The notes under the pieces are model-generated. The model ran no database searches and was not told where the DNA came from. It saw only the letters and a list, made by a program, of their open reading frames with translations. A stretch of DNA of 52,732 bases from Candidatus Bathyarchaeota archaeon. Lineage in GTDB: Archaea > Thermoproteota > Bathyarchaeia > 40CM-2-53-6. The first letter of the stretch is position 1. Each line of letters starts with the position of its first letter. The stretch covers positions 1-52,732 of the forward strand of contig VBAW01000022.1 in NCBI GenBank assembly GCA_005888635.1. The letters run 5' to 3'. The position numbers and the translations under genes are program-made. This document shows, in pieces, positions 1 to 6,796 of this stretch.

Positions 1-2
1 AT

Positions 3-521
3 CAGATAATCGATTTCTTTGGAGACGGAGCACGCTTCGGTGTGAGTATCCAATACAGCGTCCACACAGTACCGGGAGGAACAGGAGAAGGCTTCAGGCT
101 AGCTATAAGCCGTTACCTTGATGATCAGACATTCTTCGCTCTGAACGGCGACCAGATCACCGACCTCAAGCTCAAAACCATGCTGGCGAAACATCGGAAG
201 AACGGCCCGCTGTCCACAATCGCCGTTGTCCACCCGCGGCTCCCCTTCGGACTGGTCAAGGTGGACAACCAGGGCTACTGTCGAGGCTTCATAGAGAAAC
301 CTCTTCTAAAAGACGTGAATATTTCCACCGGAATCTACGTGTTTGAGCACGAGATCGTTGAGCACCTTCCTCGAATCGGTGATGTTGAAAGGACAACCTT
401 TCCCAAGCTATCAAAGGTAGGTAAAGTGGGCGCGTTTAGGCATGGCGGATCGTTCATCACGATTAATTCCTTAAGAGAGCTTGAAAACGCGGAGAAGCAG
501 TTAAGGAATCAAGCAGATTGA
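3..521 (+). CDS. Sugar-1-phosphate nucleotidyltransferase, C-terminal part (5' end outside window)
   Basis: The reading frame is open from the left edge of the window, so the true start lies outside; the GTG at 42 is internal. Visible family features in order are FGV-I-Y, PGGTGEG (the GTxEA-like turn), NGDQITD (metal-binding Asp at the end of a beta strand), the FIEKP segment and S-T-G-I-Y-V-F. These are typical of NTP-transferase enzymes that make NDP-sugars from sugar-1-phosphates. The stop overlaps the TTG start of the following epimerase, so the two are translationally coupled and probably supply activated sugars for cell-surface glycans. The sugar and nucleotide cannot be told from this fragment. 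Confidence 0.85.
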   Translation, partial: QIIDFFGDGARFGVSIQYSVHTVPGGTGEGFRLAISRYLDDQTFFALNGDQITDLKLKTMLAKHRKNGPLSTIAVVHPRLPFGLVKVDNQGYCRGFIEKPLLKDVNISTGIYVFEHEIVEHLPRIGDVERTTFPKLSKVGKVGAFRHGGSFITINSLRELENAEKQLRNQAD

Positions 522-1477
522 ATGTTCTTGTCACGGGGATAACCGGGTTCATTGGTTCAAGACTCGCCACGAAATTAGTAGAGCAGGGAGACGATGTATA
601 CGGGCTAGTCAGACACTCGTCGGAGAGAGAACTGAAGAGAATAGAAAAAATTGTTCCCAAAATTCACCTAATTGAAGGCGACCTTGTGAGATTTCATTCT
701 GTTCTCTCTGCGGTAGAGACTTCTGATCCCAACGTAGTCTTCCACCTCGGAGCCCTAACTCCTGTTCGATTATCATTCGACGATCCTTATCCATACATAG
801 GGATCAATTTTGATGGAACAGTGAACCTTGTCCATTCGATCGTTAAGCAGTCGCCGAATACTAGGCTCATCGCTGCCTCCACTGCAGAAGTTTACGGTTG
901 GCAGCCAGCCGGTCGAGCCATCTCGGAGAGTGCGCTCCTCAACCCAGCGTCACCTTATGCCGTGTCGAAGGCCGCCGCTGATCAGTATGTCCAAATGGCG
1001 AACAGGATCTACCACTTACGAGGAACGGTGATGAGGCCGATCAACAGCTATGGCAGGGTCTGGGAGAGCGGATTCTACGCCGAGTATTTGATCTCAAAGA
1101 TGTTGAGGGGAGAGACTTGCTATATCGGTGCGCCTGACTCGATTCGTGACTATATGTTCGCCGAGGACCATGTCGATGCTTACCTGGACGTAGCAAAATC
1201 CGAGAAAGCAATCGGCGAAGTCTACAACGTGTCCCCGGGCAATCCTGTTACAAATGTAGAACTCGCTAAGAAACTGTCAGGATTAACAGGATTCAAGGGC
1301 AAGCTCGTCCTTGGAACGTACCCGCCTGGTTATCCACAACGGCCACAGAGTCAAGATCCAGTGTATCTCGTTTTAGACAACACAAGAATCAGCAGAGAAG
1401 TCGGCTGGCACCCACGTTACTCCCTTGACGAAGGATTGAAGCAGGCTGTCGAGCTGTGGAGTCGCAAGATAAGCTAA
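518..1477 (+). CDS. NAD-dependent sugar epimerase/dehydratase (extended SDR family)
   Basis: This 319-residue protein opens with a Rossmann nucleotide-binding turn, GITGFIGS (GxxGxxG), has an acidic residue-containing EGDL segment after strand 3, an AASTAEVYG serine/threonine motif, and the catalytic YAVSK (YxxxK) near residue 148. This is the extended short-chain dehydrogenase layout of GDP-mannose 4,6-dehydratase and UDP-glucose 4-epimerase relatives. The start is TTG within the stop of the upstream nucleotidyltransferase (TTGA overlap); no ATG fits before the Rossmann strand. It probably converts the NDP-sugar made by its neighbour. Specificity is not predictable by eye. Confidence 0.88.
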   Translation: MNVLVTGITGFIGSRLATKLVEQGDDVYGLVRHSSERELKRIEKIVPKIHLIEGDLVRFHSVLSAVETSDPNVVFHLGALTPVRLSFDDPYPYIGINFDGTVNLVHSIVKQSPNTRLIAASTAEVYGWQPAGRAISESALLNPASPYAVSKAAADQYVQMANRIYHLRGTVMRPINSYGRVWESGFYAEYLISKMLRGETCYIGAPDSIRDYMFAEDHVDAYLDVAKSEKAIGEVYNVSPGNPVTNVELAKKLSGLTGFKGKLVLGTYPPGYPQRPQSQDPVYLVLDNTRISREVGWHPRYSLDEGLKQAVELWSRKIS

Positions 1478-1501
1478 AAGATTTCAGCTGTGGCAGTGAT
1501 C

Positions 1502-1696
1502 CTACTCATCATGCTGTTGCTTTTCCAACGCGAGGAACCCGGCGTAGCCGCATTCTTCACATAGATACCGGATTGGAAGAATCCATCCCTCTAGGGGTGC
1601 CCGCGAACGTTTCACTGCAGCTCCGCATTGAGGGCATGAGAGCGGGCCCTGTCCACTCTTGCGGATGGAGCGAAGAACGTCGAGTAGAGCCGACAG
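1502..1696 (-). CDS. Small zinc-ribbon protein directly downstream of aIF1, apparent CTG start
   Basis: Reading on the minus strand immediately after the aIF1 stop, the same frame stays open for 67 codons and encodes a convincing zinc ribbon: a helical segment ALLDVLRSIRKSG, then CPQCG, about 20 residues later CEECGY, then a short hydrophobic strand and stop. The two CxxC pairs and the length match a two-knuckle ribbon. There is no in-frame ATG, GTG or TTG between the aIF1 TAG and the first cysteine; CTG at 1696-1694 (giving 64 residues, MSALLDVL) is the best candidate. Readthrough of the TAG is the alternative. The function is unknown; cotranscription with aIF1 suggests a role in translation or transcription. 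Confidence 0.6.
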   Translation of the reverse strand: MSALLDVLRSIRKSGQGPLSCPQCGAAVKRSRAPLEGWILPIRYLCEECGYAGFLALEKQQHDE

Positions 1697-1705
1697 CTCT
1701 TTCGC

Positions 1706-2014
1706 CTAATGCAGCTCTATGCTAGCTTCTGGGAAGCCGTAGCCGACTAGTACCTTCTTTACCTTGTCCCGATGGTCCCCCTGGAGAATGATAGAATTGT
1801 TCTTGGAAGTGCCGCCGCAGGCGCAATATGTCTTCAATTTGGTTGCAAGATCTGGGAGGTTGACGCTCTTTCCGTCAATGCCTTCGACAATGGTGGCTGG
1901 TTTGCCCCATTTGCGCATTTCCATTCGGACTTTTACGGTCTGCTGCTCCATGCTGATGGTGCTGCAAACGCATAGGTCTTTAGGCAGGCCGCAGGTCGAA
2001 CAAACATCGGCCAT
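1706..2014 (-). CDS. Translation initiation factor aIF1 (SUI1 family)
   Basis: The 102-residue protein has an N-terminal C-x2-C ... C-x-C cluster (CSTCGLPKDLCVC) followed by the SUI1/eIF1 domain, ending in the typical GDHRDKVKKVLVGYGF segment. aIF1 binds the small ribosomal subunit and enforces start-codon fidelity. An upstream in-frame start at 2089 would add 25 unlike residues; the ATG at 2014 is preferred because it begins MADVCSTCG as in other archaeal aIF1 proteins. A TATA-like box lies about 57 bases upstream. It is followed in frame by the zinc-ribbon ORF. Confidence 0.93.
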   Translation of the reverse strand: MADVCSTCGLPKDLCVCSTISMEQQTVKVRMEMRKWGKPATIVEGIDGKSVNLPDLATKLKTYCACGGTSKNNSIILQGDHRDKVKKVLVGYGFPEASIELH

Positions 2015-2070
2015 TCTAGAAGCCTGAGACTCCTTTGTGGTCGTCCACGGGTAAACATGATGTTCTTGCG

Positions 2071-2078
2071 TATTTAAG
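2071..2078 (-). promoter_or_regulatory. TATA-like box for aIF1
   Basis: On the minus strand the sequence reads CTTAAATA, a good archaeal box A, 57 bases before the aIF1 ATG. It implies a short leader of about 30 bases. Confidence 0.5.
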
Positions 2079-2194
2079 AGTGCCTTCAAGCCTCTCGGAT
2101 CAGATTCCTATCGAAAGGAAGAGCACGAACCAGAATAACCAAGTTCCGACGAGCATAAGGAAAATAGTTTGCCTTTCTTGCATCCTGACTTCTG

Positions 2195-2422
2195 ATGGAT
2201 GTTCCTATTGTCAGGGCTAAAATCGAGCTTGTTACTAGCGACGGGTGGGCGCAAAGCACGAGCCGGAGCGTAAGTTTGGGTATTCTACGTGAACGGGAAT
2301 ACGGAATCCAGGGAGTTCCGGAGATTGCCGCAGGCTTCCAGAGTTTGCTGAAACAAGGAGGAGTGTCGGTTCCAAGGTATAGTCATAAATATTCAAGACT
2401 AGCGTACTCAGAGATGCTTTAA
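2195..2422 (+). CDS. Possible small protein, 75 residues
   Basis: This is an ATG-initiated ORF of 75 codons with a plausible soluble composition (helical segment VPEIAAGFQSLLKQGG). No family is recognised. Its 3' end overlaps the TATA-like box of the next gene, which lowers the chance that it is real. Confidence 0.3.
   Translation: MDVPIVRAKIELVTSDGWAQSTSRSVSLGILREREYGIQGVPEIAAGFQSLLKQGGVSVPRYSHKYSRLAYSEML
2385..2392 (+). promoter_or_regulatory. TATA-like box upstream of the 82-residue ORF
   Basis: The sequence ATAAATAT lies 40 bases ahead of the ATG at 2432, the spacing seen for several other genes here. Confidence 0.45.
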
Positions 2423-2431
2423 AGTGGGAGA

Positions 2432-2680
2432 ATGAGCGAACGCATCTCCGTTTCGATTGAGCTGGAGTTCTTCAACAAGTATCTGTTCAACGCACTGAAA
2501 AGGAGCCTTTCAAATGCAACGCCTAAGAGGAAGTTGGACATTATCTACTACTACTCGCGCGATCCTCGAGTTAAGTTCTCTATAGCTCTCAACGGGTTTA
2601 GCAGCGGAGGGGTTGCTGCGCATCCGCAGTGGAGCACTGTCTTCAACAACGTTCAGAACATGCGCCAGTATCTTCGCTAA
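2432..2680 (+). CDS. Conserved-looking hypothetical protein, 82 residues
   Basis: This ATG ORF has a consistent protein-like sequence: a beta-like N-terminus (MSERISVSIELEFF), a basic helical middle, an aromatic IIYYYSRDP segment and a glycine/serine-rich turn. It has no membrane segment or cysteine pairs, and I do not recognise a family. A TATA-like box precedes it by 40 bases, and GGGAG sits one base before the ATG, too close for a normal Shine-Dalgarno. It is convergent with TFB, ending 12 bases from the TFB stop. Confidence 0.55.
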   Translation: MSERISVSIELEFFNKYLFNALKRSLSNATPKRKLDIIYYYSRDPRVKFSIALNGFSSGGVAAHPQWSTVFNNVQNMRQYLR

Positions 2681-2692
2681 GCCTACTTTCCA

Positions 2693-3589
2693 TCAGGCGG
2701 CCAGTCCAAGGGAGTCCTTTAGGCCCTTGTACCGATTTCGCACTGTGACCTCAGTCACATTTGCTATCTCCGCGATTTCCTTCTGAGTCTTCTTCTCATT
2801 CTCTAGAACGCAAGCGACGTACAACGCCGCCGCGGCCAGACCCATCGGGTCCTTGCCCGCCACGACGCCCTTCCTTCTCGCATCTTTCAAGACTCTGATC
2901 GCTGATTGCTGAGTCTGCATTGAAATTTCGGCTCTACTCGCGATCTTCGAAATGCATCGAATCGGATCTTCCACAGGCATGGACATTTCGAGTTCTCGCA
3001 AAAGCAGCCTGTAGCATCTGGCCACATCCTTCTTCTTGATTCTGCTGGCGGCAGCTACCTCCTTTAATGTCCGAGGGGTTTCGGACGATCTACAGGCGGC
3101 GTAGAGAGAAGCCGCAGCAATGGCCGCAATAGATCTGCCTCGCACTAGTCCGTTATCCAAGGCCTTCCGGTACACAACAGCTGAGCTCTCTTTCACGTTG
3201 GCGGGCACGTGTAGCTTGTCGGTAAGGCGATCCAGCTCTGCCATCGCTTGCGCTAGATTTCTGTCAGACGACGAATGTACTCGAGTACGGATCTGCCATT
3301 TGCGAAGCCGGAGCATCTCCATCCTAGTCTCCATGGGAAGCTGCCGGCCAAACGCGTCCCTATTGACACGGTCTATGACTGTGGAGAGACCTTTGTCGTG
3401 AATAGAAAATGAAGTTGGTATACCTACCCGGCCTCTCTCGTCCTTCTCCTCTTTTGTGAATGCACGCCACTCTGGCCCGCGACTCATCAGATTCTGAGAC
3501 AGCACGAGCCCGCAGTCTTGACAGATCGTCTCCCCTTGGTCGAAATCTTCGATGAGATTTACACTACCGCATTCTGGGCAGACGTGAAT
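2693..3589 (-). CDS. tfb: Transcription initiation factor B (TFB), apparent ATT start
   Basis: The N-terminal zinc ribbon is clear when the frame is read from 3589: CPEC (C4, C7) and CQDC (C23, C26) around a charged loop. The B-finger/linker with GIPTSFSIHDKGL follows, then two cyclin-like repeats, each with the AAASLYAACR / AAAALYVACV signature, and the second-repeat HTH (ANVTEVTVRNRYKGL). TFB bridges TBP-bound promoters and RNA polymerase. The first ATG or TTG in frame lies beyond the ribbon, so a canonical start would delete an essential domain. Between an in-frame TAA and the first Cys there is no ATG, GTG or TTG; ATT at 3589-3587 gives 298 residues, normal for TFB. An alternative is a sequence error near the start. 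Confidence 0.93.
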   Translation of the reverse strand: MHVCPECGSVNLIEDFDQGETICQDCGLVLSQNLMSRGPEWRAFTKEEKDERGRVGIPTSFSIHDKGLSTVIDRVNRDAFGRQLPMETRMEMLRLRKWQIRTRVHSSSDRNLAQAMAELDRLTDKLHVPANVKESSAVVYRKALDNGLVRGRSIAAIAAASLYAACRSSETPRTLKEVAAASRIKKKDVARCYRLLLRELEMSMPVEDPIRCISKIASRAEISMQTQQSAIRVLKDARRKGVVAGKDPMGLAAAALYVACVLENEKKTQKEIAEIANVTEVTVRNRYKGLKDSLGLAA

Positions 3590-3651
3590 TCTCGAAGGGG
3601 TTCTACCAGGAGAAACCCCTTATGAGTACCGGGCTAGAGCCGAGCCTTCGT

Positions 3652-3787
3652 AGCCCGGTGGTGTAGTGGTCTAGCATAGCATGGACGTTACGGGCCAGAC
3701 ATGCAAGCGTCCCTAGTGGGCTCTGGATCCCCTCATGGATGGGGTAGGAGTCACCTGCTGACGGGAGTTCGAATCTCCCCCGGGCTA
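3652..3787 (+). tRNA. tRNA-Gln (CTG anticodon), apparently with two introns
   Basis: The acceptor strands AGCCCGG (3652-3658) and CCGGGCT (3780-3786) pair fully, with discriminator A at 3787 and no encoded CCA. The D arm is 3661-3677 (GTGT...GCAT). The T arm is GGGAG-TTCGAAT-CTCCC (3763-3779). The 5' sequence AGCCCGGTGGTGTAGTGG is the archaeal tRNA-Gln type. The anticodon loop fits CTCTGGA at 3721-3727, with CTG at 3723-3725. To close the anticodon stem (GC+GGG with TCC+GC) two insertions must be removed, about 3681-3717 and about 3731-3756. Splice sites are approximate. The first insertion contains a GGACG/CGTCC hairpin. Confidence 0.8.
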
Positions 3788-4378
3788 CCTGCGATGCGAA
3801 AGAGGGTTGATCTTTGTGGCTCGAGTGGATTTTGCATACACGAAACTTAAACATGTGAGAATGAACGTGAGCGTACCCTTCGTCCTGGGCGAGAGGCAAG
3901 AAGTGCAATGATGAGTGCCGAAAACGCGATGGGTGTGATTATCTGCCAGTCTGTGGATTCCACGCTCGATATGGTTTGCTGTAGTGTTGAAGTCCGCAGA
4001 TTGAGCGACTCCGACGGTCTGGAATAGATCCGAAGAAAGGTCAGTCCTCCGATAGGCATCGCACCGAAGGCGTACTTTCCCAGGTTTCCCGTTTTCAGCG
4101 GGTTTTGAACATTCGGGCTGCCTCAAGTTGTTGAGGCCTTTGGGTTTCGGCTGGTCGCTTGCCTTTGAATCGAAAACGATTTCTTGAGCGAGGAGGCCAA
4201 CGAGATAAGCTCATCACTCTTCGCATTTTCTCGTCCCTGGGTTTCATATCGTATTGGAGTACTATCTGCCCTACGACCAAGACAAAGTAAAGGACCTGCA
4301 CCCGACGTTTAACGCGAATCTTTAGTTGACGTCCTACCGGGGAGTCCGGAAAACTGGAGGGATTAACCATGGGCAGCT
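3788..4378. other. Roughly 590-base stretch without a convincing gene
   Basis: Several overlapping ORFs exist on the minus strand, none recognisable. The best is a 70-codon ORF at 3847-4059 (minus) ending in a hydrophobic segment (IITPIAFSALIIALLA) followed by basic residues, like a small tail-anchored protein. Another minus-strand frame near 4130-4300 reads protein-like (RYETQGRENAKSDELISLAS) but lacks a start. The region may hold decayed coding sequence. Confidence 0.4.
3847..4059 (-). CDS. Possible small protein with C-terminal membrane segment
   Basis: This 70-residue ORF has a polar N-terminal half, then one hydrophobic stretch of about 16 residues followed by an Arg-rich tail. It has no homologue I recognise and no clear promoter, and it sits in a region of overlapping ORFs. 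It may be a fragment. Confidence 0.25.
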   Translation of the reverse strand: MPIGGLTFLRIYSRPSESLNLRTSTLQQTISSVESTDWQIITPIAFSALIIALLASRPGRRVRSRSFSHV

Positions 4379-4933
4379 ATGTTTTATTCTAAAAATTTCT
4401 TTGATAGTGATGCTTGGACGGGTGTCGCTCTGTCAAAAACGAGGTTTCGATATCGAGCAGTCGCGGTGGGAGGCACATTCGACATTCTGCATATTGGTCA
4501 CGAGAAATTGCTGGCTAAGGCCTTCGAGCTTGGGGAACTCGTTTTCGTCGGCGTGACGGGAGATCGCCTGGTTTCCAAGCTTAGCAAAGATCATCCCGTG
4601 AGGACATTCGCTGTTAGAAGACGAAATCTCCGGCAGTTATTGAAAGCGTACGGCTGGCTTGAGCGAGCTAGGATCACAGAGCTGAAGGATTCGTTCGGAC
4701 CCGCGATCCGAAGGAGACGACTCGAGGCTGTTGTGGTCAGCGAAGAAACTCGAGAGAACGGGTTACGGCTAAACCAGTTAAGGCGGAACCGTGGACTGAA
4801 GCCTCTTCGTCTCTATGTGGTCCGGATGGTTAGGGCTGATGATGGTAAGGTAGTCTCTGACAGCAGAATTCGACGCGGCGAGGTTAATCCGCGAGGCAGA
4901 CTAAAGAAGAGAGTCCGTACGAGGATTCGGTAA
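4379..4933 (+). CDS. Phosphopantetheine adenylyltransferase, archaeal type
   Basis: The nucleotidyltransferase signature GGTFDILHIGHEKLL (HxGH) is followed by VGVTGD, and VSEETRENG replaces the bacterial ISSS-type end motif, as in archaeal CoaD-like proteins. The enzyme transfers AMP from ATP to 4'-phosphopantetheine in coenzyme A synthesis. The tail is very basic (RLKKRVRTRIR). With the ATG at 4379 the protein has about 30 residues before the first core strand, more than the few usual in the family. A CTG at 4430 in the same frame would give a normal N-terminus, and an AT-rich stretch near 4386-4394 could be the TATA box for that shorter form. Confidence 0.85.
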   Translation: MFYSKNFFDSDAWTGVALSKTRFRYRAVAVGGTFDILHIGHEKLLAKAFELGELVFVGVTGDRLVSKLSKDHPVRTFAVRRRNLRQLLKAYGWLERARITELKDSFGPAIRRRRLEAVVVSEETRENGLRLNQLRRNRGLKPLRLYVVRMVRADDGKVVSDSRIRRGEVNPRGRLKKRVRTRIR

Positions 4934-4959
4934 TCCGTTTTGGCTGGTCAAGTTGCAAG

Positions 4960-5343
4960 TTAAGCTAATTGATATCTTAGTCCGCTTTCCGTCGAGTATA
5001 CGGTGAGCATCTGTTCGAGTTCTCGGAGGAAGCCTCCGCTTAGATGCCACCTCGAATCCTTCTTCTCGATGAACCCGGCCCCGACTAGTCCGTGGATCAT
5101 GTTGTAGAACTGACCCACGCTCATCCCACGCTTGCCGATCCAGTCTTTCCACGCCTGGATTGGCAAGCCTGCCGGTTCAGCCTTCTTGACCTCTCGCCAG
5201 AAGTTGTGGGCCTCCCCAGCTAGAAAGTCACTCTTCCAGAAGACTCGACGAAAGAGCTCGTCCGGGTTAGCTGGAAGATTGCCCGCCTTGAACAGAATGG
5301 TTGTCTTCTGTTTCGGCGGCCCACGAGCAGCTCTGCGTGGCAT
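4960..5343 (-). CDS. Hypothetical protein with probable winged-helix C-terminal half
   Basis: The 127-residue protein starts with a basic, proline-rich tail (MPRRAARGPPKQK). From about residue 60 a pattern WKDWIGKRGMSVGQFYNMIHGLVGAGFIEKK...WHLS resembles a winged helix: recognition helix, then a strand with basic turn and strand. It is therefore probably a DNA-binding protein. It is convergent with the phosphopantetheine adenylyltransferase and lies beside a truncated recombinase, so it may belong to a former integrated element. The partner and target are unknown. Confidence 0.6.
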   Translation of the reverse strand: MPRRAARGPPKQKTTILFKAGNLPANPDELFRRVFWKSDFLAGEAHNFWREVKKAEPAGLPIQAWKDWIGKRGMSVGQFYNMIHGLVGAGFIEKKDSRWHLSGGFLRELEQMLTVYSTESGLRYQLA

Positions 5344-5585
5344 CGAAGATTCACTTGAATTCGCGAGAACTTTGGTTCTGCCTTTAATCCTTATGGTGGG
5401 CCAGTGCGCTGTCTAACTACGGGTTTTTCACGGTGACGCCGCCAAGGATATTACGTAAGTAAAATCGTAGTTGAATGGCGATCAGATCGCGATGATGACT
5501 ACGGCGACATTCGCTTATGGCGTCTCGGGGCACAAGAACCTGCTTTTCAGTACTGCCCATTGCATGGGACCTCGTTCGGGACTGT
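5344..5585. promoter_or_regulatory. Intergenic region with perfect 13-base palindrome at 5478-5490
   Basis: The sequence GCGATCAGATCGC at 5478-5490 is a perfect inverted repeat around a central A, about 95 bases beyond the 3' end of the recombinase gene. It could be an operator or part of a recombination site. No gene is convincing here; a minus-strand ORF at 5417-5635 mostly shadows the recombinase end. Confidence 0.3.
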
Positions 5586-6203
5586 CTAGGTGCCATCGAG
5601 GAGCTGTTTCTTCTCTTCAAGAGAGAGTTCCTCAACGTAGACTGCCGTGGCCCTTAGGTCTTTGTGTCCCATGAGGCTCTGAACCTTCCAATAGTCCCGG
5701 CCGGTTTTCCTAGCCCAATAAGTCCCGAAATAGGCCCGTTGCCGGTGATTATGCAGACGATCCCAGTTAGGAACGCCCGCGAGTTTGGCGTATTTTCGTA
5801 GAATGTTTGTGGCATGTTGTTCTGTGAGAGGAATGACCCTCTCGCCTTTGCGAACCTTCGATGCTAGATCCTGTGCAAGTCGAAGCCATTTCTCTCCAGG
5901 ATAGTCGGGCTCTGTTTTTCCTCCCTTGAAATGAATCATGATCGTTTCGTGGCCGACATCCTCTTTCCTTATTCCGGGCAGGTTCACTATGCAGATGGCT
6001 TTCTCTCCTGTCCTCTTCCTCGTGTACGAGACTTTATTGTGGCAGCCAACTATGCTTCCAATTCGCCATCCTCGCTCAAGCTGTAGTCCTAAGAGTAGGT
6101 GATCTCGTGGCACAGGCTCTGCCAACTCCAGTATCCGATTCTTGTGCAAGTCGCTTAGCCGGGTTTCTCCCCGTCCATCTCTGATGCGCAATTGTGAAGT
6201 CAA
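5586..6203 (-). CDS. Tyrosine recombinase catalytic domain, N-terminally truncated
   Basis: The catalytic residues of the tyrosine recombinase family are in order: Arg in the ERGWRIGSIVG segment, Lys in IHFKGGKT, HxxR in LHNHRQR, the LMGH motif and the nucleophile Tyr in TAVYVEEL near the C-terminus. The core-binding domain of about 80-100 residues is missing: the frame upstream of the TTG at 6203 is open for only about 20 more codons before TAG. Full-length integrases have about 300-400 residues. It may be a remnant of an integrated element or a minimal recombinase. No copy of the tRNA-Gln 3' end was noticed nearby. Confidence 0.75.
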   Translation of the reverse strand: MTSQLRIRDGRGETRLSDLHKNRILELAEPVPRDHLLLGLQLERGWRIGSIVGCHNKVSYTRKRTGEKAICIVNLPGIRKEDVGHETIMIHFKGGKTEPDYPGEKWLRLAQDLASKVRKGERVIPLTEQHATNILRKYAKLAGVPNWDRLHNHRQRAYFGTYWARKTGRDYWKVQSLMGHKDLRATAVYVEELSLEEKKQLLDGT

Positions 6204-6446
6204 CCCAAGATGACTGGTAACTGTTGCATAAGCTTGGAAGGAATTTGTGTAATATGGCTACGTTGGCAGTGTTGTCCACGCCCGATGGAGGGGCAGAGCG
6301 TGTTAGCACGAAGATGCCGAACTGGCATAGCCTCGGGACCAGATGTTGATTTCTAATTGAACAGTATGCCTGTTGATTGACCAACATTGGAATATCGGCG
6401 AAGATACTTAGTACGTTCCCGCAATTTAGTCCATTTGTCGCTCTTA

Positions 6447-6464
6447 CTAAAAGTGCAGTTTTAG
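6447..6464. promoter_or_regulatory. Inverted repeat upstream of recombinase
   Basis: CTAAAA (6447-6452) and TTTTAG (6459-6464) form an inverted repeat around GTGCAG. It lies between the recombinase and the 74-residue ORF, and the AT-rich arms could act as operator or promoter. Confidence 0.3.
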
Positions 6465-6480
6465 CAAATACACGTGCGTA

Positions 6481-6705
6481 TTAGCGCTGATCCTGAAATG
6501 CCGCTGCAGATGAACGTCTAGAGCTCCTGCAGAAGTCCAACCATACTAACATGCTTTGAGAATAATCGGTGCCTTGAATCCTCTCCCAAAGATCACTTTT
6601 GTGTCGGGAGAACAATTTGTTATCGACATTCTTGGGCTGGTAACGTATTCGGTAACCGTTGATGGTAACAGAATGGTGGGGGAAAAGGCTGGTTTTTCGG
6701 CCCAA
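6481..6705 (-). CDS. Hypothetical protein, 74 residues
   Basis: This is a TTG-initiated ORF with a basic, aromatic composition (INGYRIRYQPKN, SDLWERIQG) and no recognised domain. It is preceded within 30-70 bases by two copies of a near-palindrome, which would place operators in its promoter. It may be a small toxin-like or element-encoded protein, but nothing in its sequence proves that. Confidence 0.4.
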   Translation of the reverse strand: MGRKTSLFPHHSVTINGYRIRYQPKNVDNKLFSRHKSDLWERIQGTDYSQSMLVWLDFCRSSRRSSAAAFQDQR

Positions 6706-6733
6706 GATTAGGTTGAACCGGCTGAGTCAAGCG

Positions 6734-6776
6734 CTCCAATTTATTGGAGGGATTCAGTCTCTCCAATTTATTGGAG
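6734..6776. repeat. Tandem copies of a 16-base near-palindrome
   Basis: The identical sequence CTCCAATTTATTGGAG occurs at 6734-6749 and 6761-6776, separated by 11 bases. Each copy has perfect 7-base arms around TT. The GGAG and CTCC flanks of neighbouring copies can also pair with each other, giving an alternative hairpin. The centre-to-centre distance is 27 bases. It lies between the SecB-like gene (which ends at 6797) and the start of the 74-residue ORF, so it is best read as paired operators, with attenuator-like RNA as the alternative. Confidence 0.8.
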
Positions 6777-6796
6777 ACCGTATGTTATTCGAGATC

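Noticed and set aside
1706-1708. Pyrrolysine or recoded TAG between aIF1 and the zinc ribbon
   Set aside because: TAG ends many other genes here (ligase, PriS-like, apgM, CofE, M20) at normal lengths, and no pyrrolysine genes are seen; a separate start is simpler.
1456-1725. Plus-strand 89-codon ORF
   Set aside because: It mirrors the zinc-ribbon gene on the other strand, which has clear CxxC knuckles; the plus-strand product has no recognisable pattern.
3603-3908. Minus-strand 101-codon ORF over the tRNA gene
   Set aside because: It runs antisense through the whole tRNA-Gln, whose arms are well paired.
3652-6203. Intact integrated element bounded by tRNA-Gln and the recombinase
   Set aside because: No second copy of the tRNA 3' end was noticed, the recombinase is truncated, and a housekeeping CoA gene lies between them.
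6734-6776. Start of a CRISPR array
   Set aside because: Only two copies, 11-base spacer, and palindromic units unlike CRISPR repeats; no cas genes nearby.
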